The notes under the pieces: model-generated | Told to the model about the DNA's origin: nothing | Database searches by the model: none | Seen by the model: the letters and a program-made list of their open reading frames with translations, nothing else | Program-made: the position numbers and the translations under genes | Assembly: GCF_003589925.1 (NCBI RefSeq) | Contig: NZ_CP032382.1 | Coordinates: forward strand, 6,634,001 to 6,698,000 | Direction: 5' to 3' | Length of the DNA stretch: 64,000 bases | From: Chryseolinea soli | Lineage (GTDB): Bacteria; Bacteroidota; Bacteroidia; Cytophagales; Cyclobacteriaceae | In this document: one piece after another, positions 36,477-45,708 of the stretch | Layout: each line of letters starts with the position of its first letter | How positions within the stretch are numbered: position 1 is the first letter of the stretch

Positions 36477-39400
36477 TTAGAGTCCGATGTGCACACCAAA
36501 GACGAACGTTCTGGCTCTGGGATACAGGTTGTTGTCGATACCCGAAACCGAAACTTCAGGATCGAGACCGCTGTACTTGGTGATCACAAACGCATTCTGC
36601 ACCGTGGCATACACGCGTATATTGGCTTTGGAGATCTGCTTCACCGAATAACCCAACGTGAGGTTGTCCATGCGCAGGAAGGAGGCGTTCTCTACATAAA
36701 AATCAGAGAAGTACTGCGGCGTGTAATAATTGGCCCGCAGCGAATTCGTGATCAGGTTAAGAGGACGGAACGCATCGCCGGCACGCTGGAAGGTAGAGTT
36801 GGACGCTACGTTGTTGTAAACATAGTTTCCAAGATTCGCCCGCAACGTGAAGCTGAGGTCGAAGTTCTTGTAGTTCAACTGCGACGTGAGGCCCATCAGC
36901 ACTCTCGGTGCCGGGCGGTGGAACGGGCGGAGATCTTTTTCATTGATGATGCCATCGTTGTTCTGATCTACATACATGTTGGTCTTGTCTTCGGCGCCGA
37001 GATTGTCGTTCACCGGCTTGCCATCCGGGCCCGTCTTATGTTCAAATACATAGAAGGCATTCACCGGCTGGCCTACGCGCAGGATCTCGACCTTGTTTCC
37101 AACACCACCCGAAATGTTATCGCCGGCGGCATAGCCCGGGAAATCAGGATCGTTGTTGCCATCCAGTTGCGTGATCTTGTTGGTGTTGTAGGCAGCGTTG
37201 AAGCCCACGTTCCAGGTGAGGTTTGTCGTGGAGATGGCCACAGCATCGAGGGTGAGTTCGATACCTTTGTTTTGCACTTTACCGATGTTGGTCAGGATGG
37301 TGTTCGTGAGGTTGGCACCGGGTGCCACTGCGCGGGTGAACAACAGTTTGTCTGTATTCTTTTGATACACTTCGATGGATCCCGAAAGTCTGCCTTGCAA
37401 CACACCAAAGTCCAAACCGATGTTGGAGGAAGCCGTTTGTTCCCACTGCAGGTTCGTGTCATAACCCGAAGGACGGATGGTGGTGTAATAGGCACTACCA
37501 AACTGATAATTCGCTTGCGGATCGCTTGGCGTGTAAGTGCCCAGGTAGCGGAAATTCCCAATGTCCTGGTTACCGGTGATACCGTATCCCGCGCGCAATT
37601 TCAGGTCGCTGAAGATGTTCTGGTTTTGCATGAAGTTCTCGTTCGCAATTCTCCAGCCCACAGCAGCCGAAGGGAACGTTCCCCATTTGTTGTTGGGACC
37701 AAAACGTGTAGACCCGTCCCGGCGAAGGTTCACGGTCAACAGGAATCGCTCATCATACGCATAGTTCACCCGCCCAAAGAACGAGATGAGCCGGTTCTCA
37801 CCCAGCGATGGGATGGCCGTTGTGCTCAGGGGATCGAAAGGTATGGTCTTGCGTGCTACACCAGGGTTGTTGTAGCCATAGATGTTCGTGCTCAACTGGG
37901 TAGCCGTGTAGCCGTGATTCTCTGCATAGAAGCTTTGCCACGAATAACCACCCGTGACATCCACTTTACTTTTTATGGACTTGAGGTCGCGCGTGTAGTT
38001 GATGTAGCCTTCAAACAACATGCTGTTCTTGTAGGGATTCTGGATCACTACTTTGCCGGTGTCAGGACTGTTCTCTGCTTTGAGTGTACTCGGCAGGAAT
38101 TGCTTGCGCTGACCGCGGGTCACATCATAACCCAGGTTGACGTTGAAACGCAAACCGGGAACAACCTTCACTTTATAGTCCAACTGAAGATTGCCCAAGC
38201 TGCGCAACACCGAGCCCACATCCTGGCTCTGCATGAGGCTGGACACGGGGTTGTTGGGTGAGTTCACTTTGGGCACGCGTTTGCCGCCGATGGAATCGTA
38301 GTATTCATAGTAACCACCAAAAGGGCTCTTGGCATCATACACCGGGTGCGAGGGATCGTAAGAAATTGCGGCACCGATGACATCGGCTGAATAAAAGTCT
38401 TCCGTCACAGCACCTTTCACGTTCACATCGATCTTCAACGCGTCGTCCAGGGCGAGTTGAGAGAAGTTCACGCCGATGTTGGTCTTTTTGGTGTAGGAGG
38501 TCTTGATGATACCATCTTGTTGGAGATGGCCGAGTGAAATGCGGTAGTTCGTTTTGTCGGTACCACCCGACAACGAGAGGTTATGGCTCTGCCCTACCGC
38601 CGTTTGAAAGATCTGGTTTTGCCAGTTGGTGTCATAGGCGCGGTCGGCCACATCGGCCGCCTCGGGATTGCCCATGTACTTCAGGTTTTGCGGTGCGTAA
38701 TACGTCACAATGGAACGGAACTGGTCAGCGTTGAAGACGTCGTATTTCTTGGCCACGGTTCCCACCGATACAAACCCGTCATAGCTCAATGTCGGAGTGC
38801 CACTCTTGCCACGCTTGGTCGTGATCAGAATAACGCCGTTGGCAGCACGCGATCCGTAGATGGCTGCCGCAGAAGCATCCTTCAACACGGTGAACGTCTC
38901 GATGTCGTTGGTGTTGATAAAGTTGAGCGGGTTGCGGCCGGCGGCGGTTCCATCCGAGACCACGGGAATGCCGTCTACAACATAGAGGGGTTCGTTGCTA
39001 GCGTTGATCGACGTACCACCCCGGATGCGGATGCTCGAGCCCGATCCTGGCTGGCCATCCGACGGCGAGATCTGAACACCGGCCACTTTGCCGGTCATCA
39101 GCATGTCGGGTGAAACGATGGCTCCTTTATTAAAAGACTTGGAATCCACCGTGGCTACCACACCGGTCACATCCTTCTTTTCCTGCTGGCCATAGCCCAC
39201 CACCACAACTTCCGAAAGCGAGGTGACATCGACCTGGAGCGTGAGGTTGACCGCCGACTGGCTTCCGACGATCACTTCCTGCGATTTGTAGCCGATAAAG
39301 GAGAAAATGAGCGTTGCGTTATCGGTAACGCTGATAGAATACTGGCCATTGGAGTCGGTGACCGTTCCGTTGGAGGTTCCCTTTTCCAGGATGTTCACCC

Positions 39401-39533
39401 CCGGCAAGGAAGCACCGTCCTCGGCGGAAGTGACCTTACCTGTTACGACCTTGCTTTGTGCCCACGTCAATGTGCTGGTAAGGAGCAACATCGCCGTCAT
39501 CCACGTAAATCGTGTTGTAAACAGTTCTCTCAT
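36477..39533 (-). CDS. susC: SusC-like TonB-dependent outer-membrane transporter
   Basis: The 1018-residue protein has a signal peptide (…MLLLTSTLTWAQ), an N-terminal carboxypeptidase-regulatory-like domain (GKVTSAEDGASLPGVNILEKG), a TonB-box/plug region (VVVGYGQQEKKDVTGVVATV; PLYVVDGIPVV) and a long beta-barrel ending in an aromatic-rich strand (RARTFVFGVHIGL). SusC imports oligosaccharides using TonB energy, with SusD as the lid. It is the first gene of the starch operon susC-susD-susE-like-amylase-neopullulanase, transcribed away from the regulator-containing block. Confidence 0.95.
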   Translation of the reverse strand: MRELFTTRFTWMTAMLLLTSTLTWAQSKVVTGKVTSAEDGASLPGVNILEKGTSNGTVTDSNGQYSISVTDNATLIFSFIGYKSQEVIVGSQSAVNLTLQVDVTSLSEVVVVGYGQQEKKDVTGVVATVDSKSFNKGAIVSPDMLMTGKVAGVQISPSDGQPGSGSSIRIRGGTSINASNEPLYVVDGIPVVSDGTAAGRNPLNFINTNDIETFTVLKDASAAAIYGSRAANGVILITTKRGKSGTPTLSYDGFVSVGTVAKKYDVFNADQFRSIVTYYAPQNLKYMGNPEAADVADRAYDTNWQNQIFQTAVGQSHNLSLSGGTDKTNYRISLGHLQQDGIIKTSYTKKTNIGVNFSQLALDDALKIDVNVKGAVTEDFYSADVIGAAISYDPSHPVYDAKSPFGGYYEYYDSIGGKRVPKVNSPNNPVSSLMQSQDVGSVLRSLGNLQLDYKVKVVPGLRFNVNLGYDVTRGQRKQFLPSTLKAENSPDTGKVVIQNPYKNSMLFEGYINYTRDLKSIKSKVDVTGGYSWQSFYAENHGYTATQLSTNIYGYNNPGVARKTIPFDPLSTTAIPSLGENRLISFFGRVNYAYDERFLLTVNLRRDGSTRFGPNNKWGTFPSAAVGWRIANENFMQNQNIFSDLKLRAGYGITGNQDIGNFRYLGTYTPSDPQANYQFGSAYYTTIRPSGYDTNLQWEQTASSNIGLDFGVLQGRLSGSIEVYQKNTDKLLFTRAVAPGANLTNTILTNIGKVQNKGIELTLDAVAISTTNLTWNVGFNAAYNTNKITQLDGNNDPDFPGYAAGDNISGGVGNKVEILRVGQPVNAFYVFEHKTGPDGKPVNDNLGAEDKTNMYVDQNNDGIINEKDLRPFHRPAPRVLMGLTSQLNYKNFDLSFTLRANLGNYVYNNVASNSTFQRAGDAFRPLNLITNSLRANYYTPQYFSDFYVENASFLRMDNLTLGYSVKQISKANIRVYATVQNAFVITKYSGLDPEVSVSGIDNNLYPRARTFVFGVHIGL

Positions 39534-39895
39534 AGATTTAGATTAGGTTAAGTTTTTTTGTTTGCGGTTCCCGAAAAGGATCCGGGGTTCGACAGTCTGG
39601 AGCCTGGCCGCACCCGTTTGAATTCTCTTAGGAAACGATTGCAACGTACCACTCGCGGGAGCGAGTGTCGGCCCACTTTGAGCAAAAATGGAAGGAGGAT
39701 ACAACGGAGGGGGTGCCGCTTTCCTAAAGTACTGATAATCAAATTATTGAACGAGATGTGAGCAGGTTCCATTTCCTAAAGTGGAACCTGATTTTGGGAG
39801 GGTGATTGGCGTGAAAACGGGAAAGTGGTACGTGGTTCCGGAATCGATCCCGCAAGTTTAGAACAACAAAGTTTAGCAGCCAGCCACGGACTCCC
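39534..39895 (-). promoter_or_regulatory. susC upstream region with repeated TTTCCTAAAGT elements
   Basis: This 362-nt region holds two direct copies of TTTCCTAAAGT (39720-39730 and 39772-39782) and a related inverted TTAGGAAA near 39629-39636. The second copy lies in the loop of a hairpin with a 9-bp perfect stem (39763-39771 with 39782-39790). A 6-bp palindrome pair (39651-39656 with 39661-39666) lies closer to the gene. These are plausible binding sites for the AraC-type regulator encoded at 40636-42570, and the hairpin may also end the lipoprotein transcript. No clear promoter boxes were found. Confidence 0.5.
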
Positions 39896-40546
39896 CTACT
39901 CACTCGCTTTGCTTTCCAAGATCAGGTTCCCATCATTATCATACACCTTGGTCCGCACCAGCTTTCCTTTGAAATATTCATTATACATCCCAACGACTAT
40001 TTTCTGCTTTTGCGAGTCGGATTTCGGTGTCCCATAGTCAAGGACCCTCATATTGTATTCCATCACCAGGGCCGTGTCCATAAAAACCTCAACATGCTGG
40101 ATGAACTGTTGATCTATCATTTTTGAGGTGCATTTTTTCTCGAGGTAGTAGGTTTCTGCCTGGCCCTCATAGTACCGTACCTTTGACAAGGTGTTCCCTT
40201 GTCTATCGTTTTCCGTACTGTCTTTTACGCGATAATTAGTCGTGATTTGACCCTTTGGCCGGGTCAGGGTCACCCAGATTCCAATCTCAACAAAATTAAA
40301 GACCTCCGGATTTTCAGTTTTTAAAATTCGCAGTGTTCCCTTCAGCATCCCATGCCACAAGTTCTTGTCCATCGGGTCGTACAACTCGATGTTTTTCGTT
40401 ATCTCTCCCGTTCGATTGATCTCGTTCTTTTCATCCGGTGTCAGCATTCTCGCATAAATAGCATGTTGTGGATCCTGATATTTCCTGGTCATCGCGCAAG
40501 CGCCAGCGAACAGAGCCACAAATAAAATGACCGAATAATTCTTCAT
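39896..40546 (-). CDS. Hypothetical lipoprotein
   Basis: The 216-residue product has a signal peptide with lipobox (VALFAGACAMTRK). The mature part begins with a charged segment (TPDEKNEINRTGEITKNIELYDPMD) and is rich in beta-strand-like stretches; I recognise no domain. It lies between the membrane-bound regulator and the sus operon, all on the minus strand, 89 nt after the regulator, so it may be co-transcribed with it. A role as a sensor accessory would be speculative. Confidence 0.6.
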   Translation of the reverse strand: MKNYSVILFVALFAGACAMTRKYQDPQHAIYARMLTPDEKNEINRTGEITKNIELYDPMDKNLWHGMLKGTLRILKTENPEVFNFVEIGIWVTLTRPKGQITTNYRVKDSTENDRQGNTLSKVRYYEGQAETYYLEKKCTSKMIDQQFIQHVEVFMDTALVMEYNMRVLDYGTPKSDSQKQKIVVGMYNEYFKGKLVRTKVYDNDGNLILESKASE

Positions 40547-40635
40547 AACGATTACATCGCAATATCGCAGCCAATTAAAAAACTAACCCCCAACAAATTC
40601 CTTCCTCATCCACCCCTCGTTTTAACCCCAACTCC

Positions 40636-42570
40636 CTATTCCTTCAACGTATTAAAAAACGCACTCGGCGTTTGGCTCGTGATTTTCTTAAAAGAACGAT
40701 TAAAGGCAGTCTTCGAATTGAATCCCACATCCAGCGCGATCCCCAGGAGGGTATAATTCTTGTATTGCGGATCCTCCACCCTACGTTTGAATTCATCGAT
40801 ACGGTAGGTATTTATATAATCGAAGAAATTCATACCAAAACCACTGTTGATCACTTTAGAAAGAATATGCGGCTGAAGCTTAAGACGCGAAGCGAGCTCA
40901 ACAAGGGATAACTTCGGGTTGGTGTAAGGTTGATATTTTTCCATGTAGATGGTAACCTTCTCTTTCAGCATGTCAAGGTTTTCCATGGACACTTCCTCTT
41001 TCTCCTTACCGATGTGATTGAGGTAGTCAGCCACCTGGTGATCGAGTTCCACTTTGGTAAGTTCGTCGACTTGCGAAAGGGTTTGCGGCAAACGGAAAAT
41101 GTCGGGTTCGTGGATGACGAAGTAGCCGAGGAAAAAGGTGATCACCGAAAAGGTCATCCAGAGTGTATCGATGCTGATGTCAATGACATTTGATATTTCC
41201 CATCCGAACATCCAGGCCAGCACCGCCACCACAAAAGTGACAAACCAAACGACCAAACAGGCCGCCTGGATGAAAAGCACGGTGTTGAGGTATTGCAGGT
41301 TCTGTTCGTAAGAGTTGCTGTTCTGGTAGTTCACCTTATAAAAATTGATGGCCCCCAGGCATTTCACCCAATAATAAATATTCAACCCCAGGGCTACCGA
41401 CGACATGCAAAAACGGATGATCCGCAACTCGGACTCCGGCTCGATGAGCTTGGCCTGGAAGGCGGGCTGGTCCATCAGGAAATAGACCATGTAGACAAAA
41501 AACTGGACAAACACCGGCACGTAAAAGACCAACCGAAGCTGGTTTCGCGACTGGAACAACAGGCGCTGGATATAGGCATAGAACAGCGGTGCGTAGACAA
41601 ACAAAATAAAATCCGGTATCAACTGCAGCTTCGGCAGCGTGTGCTCCACTTCCGGGTAGCCCGACACCACTTTAATCAGGAGAATGGCCGACGTGAAGCC
41701 GATCAGCAGGATGAGCCAGCGGTTAGCCTCCCGGTTGTATTCCTGGATGGTGGGGATGGTGACGATGAGCAGCAACCCCTGGAACACGGAAAACAACAGC
41801 AGCAGATCGTATATGGAATAGAGCTGAAGCCCGCCGGAAATATCTTCCCAGCCTGCAATCTCCACCCTAATCTTGCCGGTAGCCGAGCGGCGGTTGGTGG
41901 ACCGGTTGGCCATGGTGCGCCCCCCCGAGCTGCTCTCGGCCGATTTCCAGGTGCCGCGGGTGAACTTGTAGTCGATGCGTTCGCCGTTAAAATAAATGAG
42001 CACCTGGTAGCTGCCGTCGATCTGTTTGCGGAGTTTGTAGTTCTTGTCGCCGGGGTTCCAGTTATTGAAGTTTCCCGTCACGTAAAGCGAGGCATCAAAA
42101 GGAGTGCTCTCGGGCACCTTGTCGACAATGAGGGTGTATTCGGGTTGCTTCTCCCACCCTTCTATGACCACGCGCACCAAGTGCGGATTGTCTTCCAACT
42201 GCCGGTTGTAGACGCGGTTGGGCAGGATCTTGCCGTCGGCATAGCCCTCCACAATTTGCCATCCGCCCTGTGTGAATTTGTATTCAAAACTGGTAAGCGT
42301 GTCCGGGAGATCGAAATAGTAGACACCGTCGGGGCGCCGGGTGAGCTTGAAATTTTCCTCGCCGGGACTCCAGTTGTTAAAAGTGCCGGAAATGAAAAGG
42401 CTGGAATCTTTCAGAATAAATTTGGGGTGCTTTATGACCTCTATGCGGATTTGCGCGCGCACATGAAAGGAAATCAACACCAGCAAAAGCACAGGCAGGC
42501 AACGCCACAAAGGGCGGTCTATTCTGCTCACGAGGTTGGTAGACGCCGGCATTTTTCCGATTAAAAACAT
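40636..42570 (-). CDS. Membrane-embedded AraC regulator with two starch-binding-like domains; candidate sus sensor
   Basis: Four parts are visible in 644 residues. A signal/anchor (residues 20-40, ending FHVRAQ) leads to two tandem CBM20/CBM48-like sandwiches at about 41-140 (LFISGTFNNWSPGEENFKL) and 150-242 (LYVTGNFNNWNPGDKNYKL). These repeat each other, including a shared FEYKFT/IDYKFT strand. Seven hydrophobic segments follow between about 250 and 500. The C-terminal ~100 residues are an AraC-type HTH (LSLVELASRLKLQPHILSKVI; LLGIALDVGFNSKTAFNRSF). The topology implies sugar sensing outside and DNA binding inside, in one polypeptide. The adjacent sus operon lacks any other regulator. Confidence 0.85.
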   Translation of the reverse strand: MFLIGKMPASTNLVSRIDRPLWRCLPVLLLVLISFHVRAQIRIEVIKHPKFILKDSSLFISGTFNNWSPGEENFKLTRRPDGVYYFDLPDTLTSFEYKFTQGGWQIVEGYADGKILPNRVYNRQLEDNPHLVRVVIEGWEKQPEYTLIVDKVPESTPFDASLYVTGNFNNWNPGDKNYKLRKQIDGSYQVLIYFNGERIDYKFTRGTWKSAESSSGGRTMANRSTNRRSATGKIRVEIAGWEDISGGLQLYSIYDLLLLFSVFQGLLLIVTIPTIQEYNREANRWLILLIGFTSAILLIKVVSGYPEVEHTLPKLQLIPDFILFVYAPLFYAYIQRLLFQSRNQLRLVFYVPVFVQFFVYMVYFLMDQPAFQAKLIEPESELRIIRFCMSSVALGLNIYYWVKCLGAINFYKVNYQNSNSYEQNLQYLNTVLFIQAACLVVWFVTFVVAVLAWMFGWEISNVIDISIDTLWMTFSVITFFLGYFVIHEPDIFRLPQTLSQVDELTKVELDHQVADYLNHIGKEKEEVSMENLDMLKEKVTIYMEKYQPYTNPKLSLVELASRLKLQPHILSKVINSGFGMNFFDYINTYRIDEFKRRVEDPQYKNYTLLGIALDVGFNSKTAFNRSFKKITSQTPSAFFNTLKE

Positions 42571-42719
42571 TTCCCGAACAGCGAATATACAAGGTTTGGG
42601 GGATTAGGCGGGGGAACGCATTGAAATTAATAGCAACCGCTTTTCAGTGGCTTTTCGTTTTTCTCAGTGCAACATTCTGGTACCTTTGAGCGTCTTAGCA
42701 ACACAAAACCGGCCTGCTT

Positions 42720-45092
42720 ATGTTCCGCAACTATTTCAAAGTCGCCATCCGAAATCTACTCCGCCAGAAAGGCTTTTCGTTCATTAACATCTTCGGCCTG
42801 GCGCTGGGGATTACGTGTACGGCGCTCATCGGGATGTGGGTCAATGACGAGTTGAGTTATGACCGGTTCCACAACGACTATGAACGGCTATACCGGATCA
42901 CGGCAACCCTGCCCGAGATGAAAGTGCATGCCGCCGTAACCCCTGCCCCGCTGGCACAGGCAATAAAGAACGAGATCCCCGAGGTGGAAGATGTGGTGCG
43001 CATCTCCAGCGTGAATCGCGAATTGATCCAGGTGGGCGACATCAAGTTCGAAGAGGATGGTCTCGTCTTTGCCGATTCGAATTTCTTCAAGATGTTCAGC
43101 TTTCCCTTGATCAAGGGCGACCGCGAAAAAGCATTGCTCAATCCGGAAGGCATTGTGATCTCCGAAAAAATGGCCCTCAAATATTTCGGCACCACCGACG
43201 TGCTCGAAAAAACCATCCGCAAAGACAACAAAGACGACTTCACGGTAACGGCCGTTATGGCCAACATCCCCGACAACTCGCACCTGCATGTTGATTTTGT
43301 CCTGCCCATGCGCTTCCTGGCCCGCACAAACGACGACCTCAAAAAGAACATTTGGGACAACTACAACTGGTATACCTACTTTAAGCTGAGCAGCAAAGCC
43401 CCGCAGTCGAAGGCGGCCATCGAGGACCTGGAGAAAAAGATGCAAGCCGTCTATAAGAAAAACGAATCGGTACTCAAAGTAAGCTTCGTGTTGCAACCCC
43501 TGGCGAAGATCCATCTCTATTCCAATTTCCTGGCCGACCTTGCCGGTCATGGCAACGCACAGAACGTATACATTTTTATGGTGGTGGCCGTCTTTATCCT
43601 GGTGGTGGCGTGTCTGAATTTTATGAACCTCGCCACAGCACGTGCCGCCCGGCGGGCAAAAGAAGTTGGGCTGCGCAAAGTGGTGGGCGCCATCAGGCCT
43701 CACCTCGTGGGACAGTTCCTCGCCGAGTCGTTGATCGTCGCTTTGCTTTCACTGGTGCTGGCCTTGCTCCTCATCTATCTCGCACTCCCCTATTTCAATA
43801 CGCTGGGTGGAAAAAATCTGGCCCTTGACTTTACGAACGTGAGACTCATCACAGGCCTGTTGGGTATCACGGTCATCACCGGGTTGTTGGCGGGAAGTTA
43901 CCCGGCACTCTACCTCTCGGGATTTCTTCCGGCCACCGTGTTGAAAGGAAATTTCAACGGTGGCGGCTCCGGAAGTTTGTTCCGGAACACGATGGTAGTG
44001 ATCCAGTTTGCCGTATCGATCTCGCTGATCGTCGGCACCGCGATCGTCTATCGCCAACTGAAATACATCCAACACATGAACCTGGGCTACGACAAGGAAA
44101 ACCTGCTGTATGTGCCCATGACCGGCGAGATGTGGGGCAAATACGAAACGATGCGCACCAAGCTCGCCAGCAACCGGCTGACCAGCCAATATTCGTTTAT
44201 CTCCGGACTGCCTACGTCTTCTTCCGGCGCCACGGTCAGCGTGGAGTGGAAAGGAAAGGACCCGAACTCGCAACCCCTGTTCTACAACACGGCCATCGAC
44301 GAAAATTTCGAGGAGGTTTTTAAGGCTACCTTCCTGGAAGGACATGGCTATACTGAAAATGCCAAAGCCGATTCCACGAGTATCGTCGTGAACGAAGCGG
44401 CACTAAAAACGATGGACATGACGCTGGAGTCCGCCGTCGGAACCAGGATCACGGTGTGGAATAGAGAGCTGACGATCATTGGAGTGGTCAAGGATTTCAA
44501 CTTCAAACCCGTTCAGGAGCCCATCGGTCCGATGTTCCTGAATCGCAATACCTGGGGCGGATATGCCATCGTCCGCACGCTCCCCGGGGAAACGGACAAT
44601 ACCATCAAGGTGCTGGAGCAAATGTGCAAAGAGATCAATCCAAGCTATCCCTTCAACTACAATTTTGTGGACCAGGATATCGCCAAATTATACACATCCG
44701 AGCAACGGTTGGGCAACCTGTTCAACGTCTTTGCCGTGCTGGCCATTGTGATCTCTTGTCTGGGATTGTACGGCTTATCAGCCTATCTCGCCGAGCGGCG
44801 CACACGCGAGTTGGGAATACGCAAAGTGCTTGGCGCTTCCGGGTTCCAACTGGTTTACCTGCTGTCGGCTACCTTCACCCGCCCCATTCTCATCGCCACG
44901 GCCATCGCGGTGCCGCTGGCCTGGTACGGCATGAGCCAATGGCTTGACGGCTTCGCTTATCACGTTGCCATCGACTGGACGATCTTCCTCATCGCCTTCG
45001 TGTCGGCGCTGATCATCGCCTGGCTGACGGTGAGCTTTGAATCGATCAAAGCAGCGACAACAAATCCAGTGACGTCGTTGCGATCGGAATAG
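42720..45092 (+). CDS. ABC transporter permease, FtsX/MacB type (Bacteroidota two-repeat form)
   Basis: The 790-residue protein starts with the family's MFRNYFKVAIRNLLRQKGFSFINIFGLALG segment split across an N-terminal membrane helix. A periplasmic MacB_PCD domain follows, then FtsX-type helices around residues 285-420 (ARRAKEVGLRKVVGA). A second periplasmic domain ends in four-helix FtsX repeat two (RRTRELGIRKVLGASGFQLVYLL). No ATPase is encoded nearby. Such permeases often export peptides, lipids or antibiotics, or transmit stress signals. A role cannot be assigned. Confidence 0.9.
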   Translation: MFRNYFKVAIRNLLRQKGFSFINIFGLALGITCTALIGMWVNDELSYDRFHNDYERLYRITATLPEMKVHAAVTPAPLAQAIKNEIPEVEDVVRISSVNRELIQVGDIKFEEDGLVFADSNFFKMFSFPLIKGDREKALLNPEGIVISEKMALKYFGTTDVLEKTIRKDNKDDFTVTAVMANIPDNSHLHVDFVLPMRFLARTNDDLKKNIWDNYNWYTYFKLSSKAPQSKAAIEDLEKKMQAVYKKNESVLKVSFVLQPLAKIHLYSNFLADLAGHGNAQNVYIFMVVAVFILVVACLNFMNLATARAARRAKEVGLRKVVGAIRPHLVGQFLAESLIVALLSLVLALLLIYLALPYFNTLGGKNLALDFTNVRLITGLLGITVITGLLAGSYPALYLSGFLPATVLKGNFNGGGSGSLFRNTMVVIQFAVSISLIVGTAIVYRQLKYIQHMNLGYDKENLLYVPMTGEMWGKYETMRTKLASNRLTSQYSFISGLPTSSSGATVSVEWKGKDPNSQPLFYNTAIDENFEEVFKATFLEGHGYTENAKADSTSIVVNEAALKTMDMTLESAVGTRITVWNRELTIIGVVKDFNFKPVQEPIGPMFLNRNTWGGYAIVRTLPGETDNTIKVLEQMCKEINPSYPFNYNFVDQDIAKLYTSEQRLGNLFNVFAVLAIVISCLGLYGLSAYLAERRTRELGIRKVLGASGFQLVYLLSATFTRPILIATAIAVPLAWYGMSQWLDGFAYHVAIDWTIFLIAFVSALIIAWLTVSFESIKAATTNPVTSLRSE

Positions 45093-45229
45093 AGTTTTTA
45101 GGATTGCGGCGTGGAAAAAACTTTTACCGCAAAGGATTTTGATGTGCGCTTATTTTGTCGTGAGACCAACGCCGTACCTGTAAAGAGGAGAGCGAGAAAA
45201 ACGCGTTAGCCGACGAAAGCATGTCGGTA
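45093..45229. other. Short intergenic stretch between permease gene and micro-operon
   Basis: Nothing recognisable lies here except the convergent ends of the permease gene and of the small ORF at 45230-45325. No strong terminator hairpin was seen. Confidence 0.4.
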
Positions 45230-45325
45230 TTAGAATTTAAAAATCCTTCTCACCAACTTGACCAGCGCGTATGCGCCTACCATTAACCACGCAGCTATTA
45301 GAATGATTTTGATAATTTCCTCCAT
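45230..45325 (-). CDS. 31-residue single-pass membrane peptide (small ORF d)
   Basis: The ORF opens 3 nt after the stop of small ORF c. A purine-rich AAGGGGA tract, inside the last codons of ORF c, stands about 10 nt before the ATG and could serve as ribosome binding site. The peptide begins MEEIIKIILIAAWL, continues as one hydrophobic helix to about residue 22, and ends in a basic tail (VKLVRRIFKF), which predicts a cytoplasmic C-terminus. I recognise no family. Confidence 0.55.
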   Translation of the reverse strand: MEEIIKIILIAAWLMVGAYALVKLVRRIFKF

Positions 45326-45328
45326 CAC

Positions 45329-45457
45329 TTAAAATCCCCTTCGTCCCCTTTTGAATCGATCGTTTGGTATGTTTATGCTATCATAAAACGATCGGACTGC
45401 CGCTGTCCGTATAACAGCACCGATGGTTGTGTAGTTTTTGGCGTTGTTGAGATCCAT
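45329..45457 (-). CDS. 42-residue basic peptide (small ORF c)
   Basis: It starts 12 nt after ORF b and ends 3 nt before ORF d. The sequence has no hydrophobic helix and ends with a strongly basic tail (DRFKRGRRGF), partly dictated by the purine-rich tract preceding ORF d. The tight packing is the main reason to regard it as real. No function can be proposed. Confidence 0.45.
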   Translation of the reverse strand: MDLNNAKNYTTIGAVIRTAAVRSFYDSINIPNDRFKRGRRGF

Positions 45458-45469
45458 TTTCAGTAACTG

Positions 45470-45589
45470 TTATTCGTTCAACGATTCTTGCAAAATGTAG
45501 TTGAGATGCTGTCCATCCCCTTCTGTATGCCGGGCGATCCGGGTCGGCTTTTTTTGATAGCCGTCGATCCACTCATAAACTTCAACCAT
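45470..45589 (-). CDS. 39-residue acidic/polar peptide (small ORF b)
   Basis: It starts 26 nt after the stop of ORF a, with a GAAGG tract 8 nt before the ATG. It begins MVEVYEWIDGYQKKPTRIA and ends with QHLNYILQESLNE; no membrane segment or known motif is seen. It is one of four consecutive small frames on this strand. Confidence 0.45.
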   Translation of the reverse strand: MVEVYEWIDGYQKKPTRIARHTEGDGQHLNYILQESLNE

Positions 45590-45615
45590 CGTACGCCTTC
45601 TTTGTTCCGGTCAAA

Positions 45616-45708
45616 TCACTTTCTCCAAAAAAAGAACACACCAATGGCAATCCCCATGATCAGGGTTCCAAATACAGCAAATACAATAAGCGTCAGAGCA
45701 TTTTTCAT
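45616..45708 (-). CDS. 30-residue single-pass membrane peptide (small ORF a)
   Basis: This is the first frame of the micro-operon. It consists almost wholly of one membrane helix (residues about 4-27, MKNALTLIVFAVFGTLIMG…) followed by a Trp-Arg-Lys end. A 6-bp hairpin (45744-45749 with 45753-45758) lies in the presumed leader, and a TATCTTC box further upstream resembles the Bacteroidota TAnnTTTG element. Its size and shape resemble small regulatory subunits of membrane complexes or type I toxins, but nothing identifies it. Confidence 0.55.
   Translation of the reverse strand: MKNALTLIVFAVFGTLIMGIAIGVFFFWRK

Noticed and set aside
36489..38261. A 590-codon plus-strand open frame opposite susC
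   Set aside because: It lies entirely antisense to a well-supported TonB transporter and shows only the composition expected from a complementary frame of GC-rich coding DNA.
39548..39772. Overlapping open frames upstream of susC on both strands
   Set aside because: They are short, show no domain, and coincide with hairpins and repeated elements that look regulatory.
41293..42564. A 423-codon plus-strand frame opposite the membrane-bound AraC regulator
   Set aside because: It is rich in His, Gln and Val as complementary frames are, with no recognisable fold; the minus-strand gene is clearly real.
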